8,813 nt of DNA from a bacterium (GCA_040757115.1 JBFLYA010000155.1:1-8813); one strand, 5' to 3'; numbered from the stretch's first letter, positions 1 to 5,222 are shown. Program-made: numbers and translations. Notes: generated from the sequence alone by a model not told the origin.

Positions 1-49
1 ATTTTGATATTTATATTTGATATTTAATATTTGATATTTGATATTTATT
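1..49. repeat. AT-rich heptamer array (ATTTGAT units)
   Basis: From 15 to 49 there are five consecutive 7-bp units, ATTTGAT, ATTTAAT, ATTTGAT, ATTTGAT and ATTTATT, with looser units from 1. It resembles the right arms of the inverted heptamer pairs further along the window (for example 4435-4490), so its inverted partner may lie just outside the window. No gene is visible from 1 to 124; bases 50-124 show nothing recognisable. Confidence 0.7.
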
Positions 50-124
50 TGTTGTCTCCCTCAAATCCTATTTTGCAGAACCCTATACACTATTTTAACC
101 TTTATGCTAGATTAAGACACCACC

Positions 125-314
125 AAAGTCTGATGATTTTTTTTGCAACTTATCCTTTGAAGTTGAGTTGATAAAAAATGCTTTACCTATTTTCTTCCCT
201 TTGTGTCCTTTGCGATTTATCCTTTTTTAATCGCAAAGAACGCAAAAGAAATCCACCGCAAAGAACGCAAAGATTAAAGACAAAAGGAATCATAAAAAAT
301 TCACGAAACACCAG
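125..314 (+). repeat. Left arm of long inverted repeat flanking the DUF488 operon
   Basis: This 190-bp arm is the reverse complement of 2494-2657. By eye the arms differ at only two substitutions, one base in a T-run (8 T against 7), and a 25-bp extra block here. The extra block is a tandem duplication: CGCAAAGAACGCAAA begins at 232 and again at 257. A perfect 10-bp hairpin (208-217 with 229-238, 11-nt loop) lies inside. No target duplication is evident at the outer ends, and the arm itself has no obvious terminal inverted repeats. It could be the end of a cassette or one of two copies of a dispersed repeat inserted in opposite orientation. Confidence 0.9.
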
Positions 315-347
315 GTCGTCTTATTTTTGTTACCTCTAGGAGAAATA

Positions 348-476
348 TTACTCCTTGAGCAACTCCTCTTGACATAACATGATAAACTGCATCTTCTTAT
401 TGTACTCTCCATTATCTGACCATAACATATAATCAAAGTTTGACCCCAATCCCCTCTGAAATATTAGAGTTGTGAG
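348..476 (-). pseudogene. Open frame fragment downstream of the dual-OB gene
   Basis: On the minus strand, in a different frame from the 464-1186 gene, an uninterrupted frame runs from a TGA at about 477-479 to a TAA at 348-350. Its tail reads SNFDYMLWSDNGEYNKK followed by MQFIMLCQEELLKE, which has the composition of real protein (acidic/aromatic and amphipathic stretches, normal codon mix) rather than of the surrounding repeats. The only ATG that opens it is at 428, giving 26 residues; a TTG at 449 would give 33. I do not recognise the family. It is most easily read as the 3' remnant of a fourth operon gene whose 5' part was lost, or as a very small gene. Confidence 0.35.
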
Positions 477-1186
477 AAGTCAATTTCTGCTTTATATTCA
501 GGAATGGTATGGACACCAATTATCATCAGCCAATTTTCACCCTGATATAACCGCGTTAAACCTAAACTAAAGAATATATTGGCATATCCTTTCTTTAAAA
601 AATCCTCAAGACTAAGAGAATGTGAGGACTTTTTAAGATATTGTAAAACATATCTACCAAAGGCACGCAGTTTAATATCCGGGCACGGCTTTTCTTTCCA
701 CCTCTCTTTCCCTAATGTAAAATTTATCCGAACAGCAATATCATCACCTTTTTTATTTGGTTTAAAATGAATTAAAAAGTCATCTGGCTTGATCAATCCT
801 AAGGAACATTCTTTAGCCTGAAGTCTATTTAAATCCTCTTGATGAGAATGGGTATTAAGGAAATCAATCTTTTCTTTATCGTTAAGTTGTCTAACTAATC
901 TGGGTTTAAATCGCCTATCAATAATCCAATCCTCAATATGAGGCGGGGAAGGGTTTGGTTCTTTAAGAAAAACTTCAGATACAGCCAATAATTTTATCCG
1001 TGGCTCTCCTTGAATAATAAAATCTGTCAATTGGACACAATGTTCCATCGGGTCACTAATGTCTAATCGAACAGGCCGAATCCATTTGCCGGTGTTAGAC
1101 TCTATTCCTGCAGTACAAATTCCATTAGCCATTTTGGTCATAGCTAAGATAACTAATTCTTTAGATATAGTTTCTTTTGACATCAT
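464..1186 (-). CDS. Probable dual-OB-domain protein, DUF488 operon partner
   Basis: This 240-residue protein opens with a beta-rich segment (ELVILAMTKMANGICTAGIE, then TGKWIRPVRL) and ends with a second segment containing LGLTRLYQGENWLMIIGVHT and IPEY. This matches my recollection of the dual-OB (DuOB) family: an N-terminal CIAGID...GKWIRPV strand set and a C-terminal GLTRP...W...GI.T.PDY set. OB folds usually bind nucleic acid or nucleotides, and dual-OB proteins are found beside DUF488 genes; the molecular role is unknown. It is the last gene of the three-gene minus operon, 49 bp after its neighbour. No Shine-Dalgarno is visible before either ATG (1186 or 1183); a short heptamer array (1193-1213) occupies the place where one would be. 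No signal peptide or membrane segment is seen, so it is probably cytoplasmic. Confidence 0.7.
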   Translation of the reverse strand: MMSKETISKELVILAMTKMANGICTAGIESNTGKWIRPVRLDISDPMEHCVQLTDFIIQGEPRIKLLAVSEVFLKEPNPSPPHIEDWIIDRRFKPRLVRQLNDKEKIDFLNTHSHQEDLNRLQAKECSLGLIKPDDFLIHFKPNKKGDDIAVRINFTLGKERWKEKPCPDIKLRAFGRYVLQYLKKSSHSLSLEDFLKKGYANIFFSLGLTRLYQGENWLMIIGVHTIPEYKAEIDFSQL

Positions 1187-1192
1187 ATTTTA

Positions 1193-1216
1193 TAGTAGTT
1201 AGTAGTCAGTAGTTAG
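1193..1216. repeat. Short heptamer array (TAGTAGT units)
   Basis: Three 7-bp units (TAGTAGT, TAGTAGT, CAGTAGT) followed by TAG fill most of the 49-bp gap between the two operon genes. The array lies directly upstream of the dual-OB start and may have displaced its ribosome binding site. Confidence 0.6.
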
Positions 1217-1235
1217 CAATATTCTCTCTACTTTC

Positions 1236-1679
1236 TTACAGGTGATAAACTTCAATATCTGGTAAATTTTTAGCCCAAAATTCTGCTATTAATCGACGAT
1301 GACATTTATCCACAGTCGGCTCGGTGCAAAGCAGGCAAATAGTCTGGTTTTTCATCAGTTCTTTCCCTAATTTTAGAATACTAACTTTATTTTTCTCAAG
1401 TGATTTCAGGAAATCATTCTCATATCTATTCCAATTATTGTCCTTTTTATATTGGTTAAGTATATCTTCAATGGGAGCAAGTTGTAGTTCATGGCGATAG
1501 TTAATACCAAAGCCGGCATTAAGTAAAAACTCCAAATCCTTCCCTTTGGAATAACCTGCTAATTGGGAAGTATTATTTAATCGAATATCCACTACTAAGG
1601 TTATTCTTGCCTTCTGCAGCAATTTTATAAATGTCTCTAAACTCTTCCTGGTAAATCCAATGGTGTATATTTTATGCAT
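1236..1679 (-). CDS. DUF488 family protein (middle gene of operon)
   Basis: The 147-residue product has the DUF488 layout: N-terminal KIYTIGFTRKSLETFIKLL, a VVDIR strand-end, and the C-terminal signature ICLLCTEPTVDKCHRRLI (Cys118, Glu120, Cys126-His127-Arg128). In typical members these read IGHS, DVR and CAE.P..CHR; here IGHS is IGFT and CAE is CTE, a divergent paralogue of its neighbour. Biochemical function is unknown. I place the start at 1679 rather than the longer ATG at 1718, because the first 11 codons of the longer form lie inside an inserted mobile element or its duplicated target. GGAG (1686-1689) is spaced 6 nt from the 1679 ATG, and family members begin with this M.KIYTIG. The gene was originally about 21 bp from the upstream DUF488 gene; a 266-bp insertion now separates them. 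Confidence 0.88.
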   Translation of the reverse strand: MHKIYTIGFTRKSLETFIKLLQKARITLVVDIRLNNTSQLAGYSKGKDLEFLLNAGFGINYRHELQLAPIEDILNQYKKDNNWNRYENDFLKSLEKNKVSILKLGKELMKNQTICLLCTEPTVDKCHRRLIAEFWAKNLPDIEVYHL

Positions 1680-1685
1680 TTTCAT

Positions 1686-1689
1686 CTCC
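1686..1689 (-). promoter_or_regulatory. Ribosome binding site formed by a target-site duplication
   Basis: GGAG on the minus strand lies 6 nt before the ATG at 1679. It is inside, or at the edge of, the 8-bp direct repeat (TCCAAACT, 1687-1694) made when the 1695-1960 element inserted, so the insertion kept the Shine-Dalgarno next to its gene. Confidence 0.75.
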
Positions 1690-1694
1690 AAACT

Positions 1695-1960
1695 GTAACC
1701 GTTCAGGTGATAATTCACCGCAGAGACGCAAGAGTTCGCAGAGAAGACATAGAAATAAATTAGATAACATAAAAGATTATTGATGCAGACATGGAAATAC
1801 TTATGACCTGCTTGCCCAATGTTCAGCAGGCAAACCAGATTTGTTAATCAATTTTAATGTTATTGTACTCAAGAGCTTGCCCTGATGAAAATCAGGGATG
1901 TTAAGCGTCTCGTCAATAGATTTTAATTTTTTTCTCTGTGTCTCTGCGGTGAACAGTTAC
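1695..1960 (-). mobile_element. MITE-like element, copy A, IS66-type ends
   Basis: This 266-bp non-coding element starts GTAACCGTTCAGGTGA and ends GGTGAACAGTTAC; the outermost 11 bp are inverted repeats with one mismatch. It is flanked by perfect direct repeats TCCAAACT at 1687-1694 and 1961-1968. IS66-family elements are known for GTAA ends and 8-bp target duplications, so mobilisation by an IS66-type transposase in trans is the inference; no transposase is present here. Each end carries a sub-terminal CACCGCAGAGAC motif, but one end has an extra 12 bp (AGGTGATAATTC). A 7-bp hairpin with a GAAA loop lies at 1880-1897, and CCTGCT/AGCAGG can pair around 1810. The reverse complement aligns along its length with copy B at 3188-3441. 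Confidence 0.88.
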
Positions 1961-1974
1961 TCCAAACTAAACAC

Positions 1975-2472
1975 TTACTCAAAAAGCGATAATTGTTGCA
2001 CTTCATTTTTAAACTCTTCTAATTTTGGGTAGTCCAGGGTCCCATCCGCCAGGATATGAATTACATCTATCTCTTTTTCTAATAAAGATTTTGTAATCAG
2101 GAGATGGCGATGGCATTGTCTTGGGTCTGCTTCAGCACACATAATAGCGGCTCTTTTACCCACCGTTTCCTCAACTAAAAATTGTAAGGTGTTAAGATAT
2201 TCTTCACTTTGAGCATATTTTTTATAATCTGTTTTCCCAGTGGCAGTGATATATTCTGAATTAGAAGGATACCCCCCCAATCCTTTCCCTAAGTATAGGT
2301 ATTCCATATTATTTTTCTCAATGATTGGTGCTAATTCATTTTTATTAAACCAGGTGGCATATTTACAATAAGGGGAGGTTCGGACATCAACCAATATTTG
2401 AATTTGATGGAGTTGTAATAATTTAATAAAGTTTTCTAATGAATGATTACTATGTCCGATTGAAAAAATCAT
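1975..2472 (-). CDS. DUF488 family protein (first gene of operon)
   Basis: The 165-residue product is a canonical DUF488 protein: MIFSIGHSNHSLENFIKLLQ at the N terminus, ILVDVRTSPYCKY with the DVR motif, YLYLGKGLGGYP in the middle, and AAIMCAEADPRQCHRHLL near the C terminus (Cys112, Glu114, Cys120-His121-Arg122). Function is not established; conserved Cys, His and Arg residues suggest a small catalytic or metal/nucleotide-binding domain, which is inference. I choose the ATG at 2472 over 2487: a GAGGT is spaced about 8-9 nt upstream of 2472, nothing comparable precedes 2487, and family members start at MIFSIG. The right arm of the long inverted repeat ends only 21 bp upstream, so the arm forms most of the 5' untranslated region. 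Co-transcribed with the second DUF488 gene and the dual-OB gene. Confidence 0.92.
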   Translation of the reverse strand: MIFSIGHSNHSLENFIKLLQLHQIQILVDVRTSPYCKYATWFNKNELAPIIEKNNMEYLYLGKGLGGYPSNSEYITATGKTDYKKYAQSEEYLNTLQFLVEETVGKRAAIMCAEADPRQCHRHLLITKSLLEKEIDVIHILADGTLDYPKLEEFKNEVQQLSLFE

Positions 2473-2493
2473 TAAATGAAACCTCATTTAAAT

Positions 2494-2657
2494 CTGGTGT
2501 TTCGTGAATTTTTTATGATTCCTTTTGCCTTTAATCTTTGTGTTCTTTGCGATTAAAAAAGGATAAATCGCAAAGGACACAAAGGGAAGAAAATAGGTAA
2601 AGCATTTTTTATCAACTCAACTTCAAAGGATAAGTTGCAAAAAAATCATCAGACTTT
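2494..2657 (-). repeat. Right arm of long inverted repeat flanking the DUF488 operon
   Basis: This 164-bp arm is the near-perfect reverse complement of 125-314 (two substitutions, a 1-base T-run difference, and absence of the 25-bp tandem duplication). It lies between the operon promoter (2757-2785) and the first gene, so it should be transcribed as 5' leader. The left arm would form the complementary 3' end of the same RNA if transcription continues past the last gene. Confidence 0.9.
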
Positions 2658-2756
2658 TGAGCCTAATTTTGCCATCTTTGAGCAAAATAAACAGATTGAT
2701 AAGGATAAAGAGAAGTTTAGAAATAGCATAAAATTTACGAAAATCCAGTTAATATA

Positions 2757-2785
2757 AAGATATCATAAAAAAATTTATATGTCAA
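2757..2785 (-). promoter_or_regulatory. Sigma-70-type promoter for the DUF488 operon
   Basis: On the minus strand TTGACA (2780-2785) and TATCTT (2757-2762) are separated by 17 bp in an AT-rich context. The -35 is a full consensus match and the -10 matches 4 of 6. Transcription would start near 2750 and pass through the right inverted-repeat arm before the first DUF488 gene. Confidence 0.65.
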
Positions 2786-2805
2786 GAAAAAAAACTTTAG
2801 GTATC

Positions 2806-3112
2806 TGTAATTCAGACACTGGACATCAGACATAAGACTATAGACTCTATTTATGGAGGAAATTAGTGACATTTGGGAAACCATCCTCAAAACTTCACTC
2901 CCTGAATTTTTCCTAAGCCTTACCTATGTCAGTGACAGTGTCAGTGTCAGTGAAGAAACTTCTTCAACTCATCCAACACTTTCAACTCTTTCTACTCTTT
3001 CAACTCTTCCAGCAGAAGAAGTATAGGCAGGTCTCCTAATCCTTCATTCTTCTGCAATTTCTGCCTGCTTTAGTCTGAGGTCTGATGTCTATAGTCTATT
3101 GTCTGAATCACA
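2806..3112. repeat. Element bounded by inverted heptamer arrays (CAGACAT units)
   Basis: Left arm 2813-2847 contains five 7-bp units (CAGACAC, TGGACAT, CAGACAT, AAGACTA, TAGACTC). Right arm 3071-3105 contains five units of the complementary type (TAGTCTG, AGGTCTG, ATGTCTA, TAGTCTA, TTGTCTG). The arms are imperfect inverted repeats, with outer TGTAATTCAGAC matched by GTCTGAATCACA. The 223 bp between them hold a small open frame (2853-3026) and further short tandem repeats, a 6-bp CAGTGA/CAGTGT type near 2930-2956 and a 9-bp TTTCAACTC type near 2980-3008. Confidence 0.7.
2853..3026 (+). CDS. Possible small protein inside the heptamer-bounded element
   Basis: A 57-codon frame opens with MEEISDIWETILKTSLPEFF, which has an amphipathic, protein-like pattern. 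It then runs into a Ser/Thr-rich tail made by the in-frame 6-bp and 9-bp tandem repeats (SDSVSVSEE, STLSTLSTL), ending PAEEV. No Shine-Dalgarno or promoter is seen before the ATG, and I do not recognise the family. It may be a decayed coding fragment carried by the element, or chance. Confidence 0.25.
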   Translation: MEEISDIWETILKTSLPEFFLSLTYVSDSVSVSEETSSTHPTLSTLSTLSTLPAEEV

Positions 3113-3187
3113 GGATTGATAGGGGTGCAGGTAATAAATATGGGTAACTTTTTTTACCACAAAGGCATAAAGACACAAAGTTTTTCG

Positions 3188-3441
3188 GTAGCCGTTCACC
3201 GCAGGGATACAGAGACGCAGAGAAAAAATTAAAAACTATTTACCAGACGCAGAATTCCATCACGGATTTTCATCAGTGCAAGCTTTTGAGGACCGACATA
3301 TCATGATTGATTAACAAATTTGGTTTTGATGTCCTATGTATTACAAAGATTACCTCAATAATCTTTTCTGTTATCTGATTTATTTCCATGTTTTCTCTGT
3401 TCCTCTGCGTCTCTGCGGTAAATTACCACCTGAACGGTTAC
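3188..3441 (+). mobile_element. MITE-like element, copy B, IS66-type ends
   Basis: This 254-bp element starts GTAGCCGTTCACCGCAG and ends CACCTGAACGGTTAC. Its flanks are GTTTTTCG (3180-3187) and GTTTTTTG (3442-3449), an 8-bp direct repeat with one mismatch. It aligns along its length with the reverse complement of copy A, with substitutions and small indels. Shared landmarks include the CACCGCAG sub-terminal motif, GATTGATTAACAAAT in the middle and ATCTTTTNTGTTATCT towards the end. The open frame at 3336-3551 that reads through its right end is a by-product of the repeat, not a gene. Confidence 0.85.
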
Positions 3442-3835
3442 GTTTTTTGGTAATTGTTCAAAGACGAAGATTAGAACTTAACTCCTTTGCGATTTGTGTT
3501 CCTTTGCATCCTGACGAGAGGTCTTTTTATGAGGACTATAACGAAGTATAACTTCAATAAAGGCAATTCTGATTTTATCTAAGAGTGTTGTAGATAAGGG
3601 AGAGGAACAACAAGAAGGATGTAATTCTTTTTATAAAAAGTAAAGTAAAATATTAAAAGGTAAAACAAATATAAAAATATACAACACGCAAATTTTCGAC
3701 CTGTGCAGGTAGAAAATTAAGGAAGATGTTCTGGGGCTTGTACTTGTTTAGCGTGTTCTGAATGACGCTAATTTAAGGCGTAACTCTTTGGTAAATAATA
3801 GCATACCGATGTAAAATATAGCACTTATTAATTGG
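3442..3835. other. Gene-free stretch with small hairpins and an extra IS66-like end
   Basis: No gene is supported here. Immediately after copy B's duplicated target, GTAATTGTTCA at 3450-3460 resembles the element end GTAACCGTTCA (9 of 11); its exact reverse complement occurs at 4035-4045. A hairpin at 3691-3718 pairs AATTTTC with GAAAATT around an inner ACCT/AGGT stem, and TAGCGT (3749-3754) pairs with ACGCTA (3765-3770). Neither is followed by a T-tract. Confidence 0.45.
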
Positions 3836-3843
3836 AATTTGAC

Positions 3844-4134
3844 GTAACCGTTCAGGTCTTGAGTTACTAATATTGATTGAGATTTCGGAACACTTACAAA
3901 ATATTGAATGTAGAATGTAGAATATCGAATGTAGAATGTTCAAAGTATAAAAACGGCCAAACAGAAAAATCCAGAAACTTCATCATTCTACATTCAGTAT
4001 TCTACATTCGATATTCAATATTATTTCTGTTACCTGAACAATTACAGAAAAAGAATTATATGCCATCAAAACATGAAGGTTGAAACCTTGTTTTTAATTT
4101 GATTTTCTTAGTGTCTTTGTGGCTGAACGGTTAC
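3844..4134. mobile_element. MITE-like element, copy C, IS66-type ends with a different core
   Basis: This 291-bp element has a perfect 12-bp terminal inverted repeat (GTAACCGTTCAG, CTGAACGGTTAC) and a perfect 8-bp target duplication AATTTGAC (3836-3843 and 4135-4142). Its core is unrelated to copies A and B. It contains an inverted pair of GAATGTA heptamer arrays (3899-4022), an internal end-like sequence ACCTGAACAATTAC (4032-4045), a small AAGGT-TGAA-ACCTT hairpin followed by TTTTT (4076-4095), and a sub-terminal GTGTCTTTGTGGC motif. No coding capacity is seen; the 3877-4083 open frame only translates the repeats. Confidence 0.88.
3899..4022. repeat. Inverted heptamer arrays (GAATGTA units) inside copy C
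   Basis: The left arm (3899-3938) is built of GAATGTA, GAATGTA, GAATATC, GAATGTA, GAATG. The right arm (3984-4022) is the imperfect reverse complement of about 40 bp. The 45-bp spacer shows no gene. The transcript would fold into a long stem. Confidence 0.75.
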
Positions 4135-4156
4135 AATTTGACATAGATATGACTAT

Positions 4157-4291
4157 GAAATTCCAAATCACAAATTCCAAATTCCAAATAAATTCAAATA
4201 ACCAAAATTCAAAACATTACTCCCATAGTTTGTATTTAGGACTTGAAATTTGGTGTTTATTTGAAATTTGGTGCTTGGGATTTGGGATTTT
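4157..4291. repeat. Inverted heptamer arrays (CAAATTC units)
   Basis: The left arm has contiguous 7-bp units GAAATTC, CAAATCA, CAAATTC, CAAATTC, CAAATAA (4157-4191). The right arm (about 4241-4291) carries complementary GAAATTTG/GGGATTTG-type units. The 4119-4313 open frame is a translation of these repeats and is not listed as a gene. Confidence 0.7.
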
Positions 4292-4355
4292 TTTACTTAT
4301 CCACTCTGAGTAAAGTTTTGACTAATAACTGCTATATTCCATGAAGAGCTTAATG

Positions 4356-4490
4356 CAAATATCAAAATGTCCAAAGCAAAATGACAAAGTAAAATGCAAA
4401 AGTACTTGTAAGTCAATAAATTACACACGAAGTCGATATTTTTGATATTTGATATGTCATTTTGCATTTTAATATTTAATTTTTGATTTT
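4356..4490. repeat. Inverted heptamer arrays (AAAATGC / GATATTT units)
   Basis: On the left, CAAAATG, TCCAAAG, CAAAATG, ACAAAGT, AAAATGC form about six 7-bp units. On the right (4435-4490) the units are GATATTT, TTGATAT, TTGATAT, GTCATTT, TGCATTT, TAATATT, TAATTTT, TGATTTT, all exactly 7 bp. Segments such as GCAAAATGACA and TGTCATTTTGC are exact reverse complements. Confidence 0.6.
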
Positions 4491-4491
4491 G

Positions 4492-4530
4492 TATTACAAA
4501 ACTTATTGGATTTCAAATAGTTTTGTAATA
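4492..4530. repeat. Perfect 12-bp stem hairpin
   Basis: TATTACAAAACT (4492-4503) and AGTTTTGTAATA (4519-4530) are perfectly complementary with a 15-nt loop. There is no T-tract outside the stem, so it is not a standard terminator. It closes the repeat-rich region; 4531-4725 shows no gene or further structure that I can support. Confidence 0.7.
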
Positions 4531-4725
4531 ACTCAATACTTTTTCTTCATATTCTCTGACCACGCTAAACAGGTACGGGGCAGCGTCCCCAAAATATTAT
4601 CTCTTTATTTCTCATTGCACAGGTGGAAAAAAAATTTTTATGATTTAATGTTTATAAGTTATTGATAATAATAATGTTATTAGTTTTAAATTCTAACCTA
4701 TTTTTGATCTCTTCAAAAATTTCTC

Positions 4726-4754
4726 TTGACAAAATTGCAATAATGTGGTATATA
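4726..4754 (+). promoter_or_regulatory. Sigma-70-type promoter for the excisionase-like gene
   Basis: TTGACA (4726-4731), 17-bp spacer, then TATATA (4749-4754, overlapping TATATT). A start near 4761 gives a leader of about 225 nt before the 4987 start codon, long enough for RNA-level control. Confidence 0.7.
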
Positions 4755-4764
4755 TTAATCAAAT

Positions 4765-4910
4765 GAAGTAAAAAAAGGCTAAAATTGGTTAATTTTACTC
4801 AAGAAAAATAAGTCTCCCTTTAAATAAAAGATATTATTTATCCAGAGTGAAGTAAGACAGCAGAACCTACCAACATTCCCAGTTGTTTTACTTCGGAGAG
4901 ATAGGTAGTT
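4765..4910 (+). promoter_or_regulatory. Structured 5' leader with competing pairings
   Basis: GAAGTAA occurs at 4765-4771 and 4849-4855, and its complement TTACTTC at 4888-4894. In addition, AGTAAAA (4767-4773) can pair with TTTTACT (4793-4799). The first GAAGTAA can therefore pair either locally or with 4888-4894, in competition with the second copy. AACCTACC (4864-4871) and GGTAGTT (4904-4910) can close an inner or adjacent stem. I recognise no known riboswitch class; the role as a switch or attenuator is inference. Confidence 0.4.
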
Positions 4911-4986
4911 ACAATAAAACTAATGAAGAAAGATTTTTTAGATAACAAAAAAGTGGAGGTATTGATAATTTAAAGGAGAAGCGGTC

Positions 4987-5202
4987 ATGACGAGTAGACC
5001 TACTATTATGACATTAAAAGAGGTAGCTGATTATCTGCGTCTTCATGAATCAAGTATTTATCGACTATCAAAGGCGGGTAAAATACCTGCTTATAAAGTA
5101 GGGAGAGGCTGGAGATTTAAAAAAGATAAAATTGATGAATGGTTACATCAATCAGTTATAATCAATAAAAATAAACCCTTTGGTGAGGGAAAAAAAAGAT
5201 AA
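4987..5202 (+). CDS. Excisionase-family helix-turn-helix DNA-binding protein
   Basis: This 71-residue protein consists almost entirely of a MerR-like/HTH_17 (excisionase-type) domain: MTLKEVADYLRLHESSIYRL (helix-turn-helix), KAGKIPAYKVGRGWRFKK (wing) and DKIDEWL (closing helix), followed by a basic tail. Such proteins bind DNA as small regulators or recombination directionality factors; with no integrase nearby, a transcriptional or phase-control role is at least as likely as excision. The ATG at 4987 has GGAG at 4975-4978, 8 nt upstream. It is monocistronic: it has its own promoter at 4726-4754, a long structured leader and a terminator that overlaps its last codons. Residues 8 onward align with the family, so the ATG at 5008 is a possible but less likely start. 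Confidence 0.9.
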   Translation: MTSRPTIMTLKEVADYLRLHESSIYRLSKAGKIPAYKVGRGWRFKKDKIDEWLHQSVIINKNKPFGEGKKR

Positions 5203-5222
5203 CGCTCACTAAAGGGTTTTTT
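5173..5222 (+). terminator. Strong intrinsic terminator overlapping the stop codon
   Basis: Positions 5173-5187 pair with 5205-5219 in a 15-bp stem with one G-T wobble; the 17-nt loop contains the TAA stop (5200-5202). The stem runs into TTTTTT (5217-5222), then G and TTT. The 5' arm is coding sequence (the codons for KPFGE), so terminator and C terminus evolved together. Confidence 0.9.

Noticed and set aside
579-770. Plus-strand open frame of 63 codons
   Set aside because: It is antisense to the dual-OB gene and has no independent support.
1680-1718. Longer start of the middle DUF488 gene at ATG 1718
   Set aside because: Its first codons fall in the inserted MITE and its target duplication; the 1679 ATG has the GGAG and matches the family N terminus.
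3336-3551. Open frame with PLRLCGKLPPERL-type translation
   Set aside because: It is the translation of the MITE end and CTCTGCGTCTCTGCGG motif, a well-known source of spurious small proteins.
2811-4490. CRISPR array
   Set aside because: Repeats are 7-bp contiguous units in inverted pairs, with no 25-37 bp direct repeats separated by unique spacers and no cas gene.
4483-4665. Open frame of 60 codons at the end of the repeat region
   Set aside because: No ribosome binding site, it starts inside repeat and hairpin sequence, and it has no recognisable domain.
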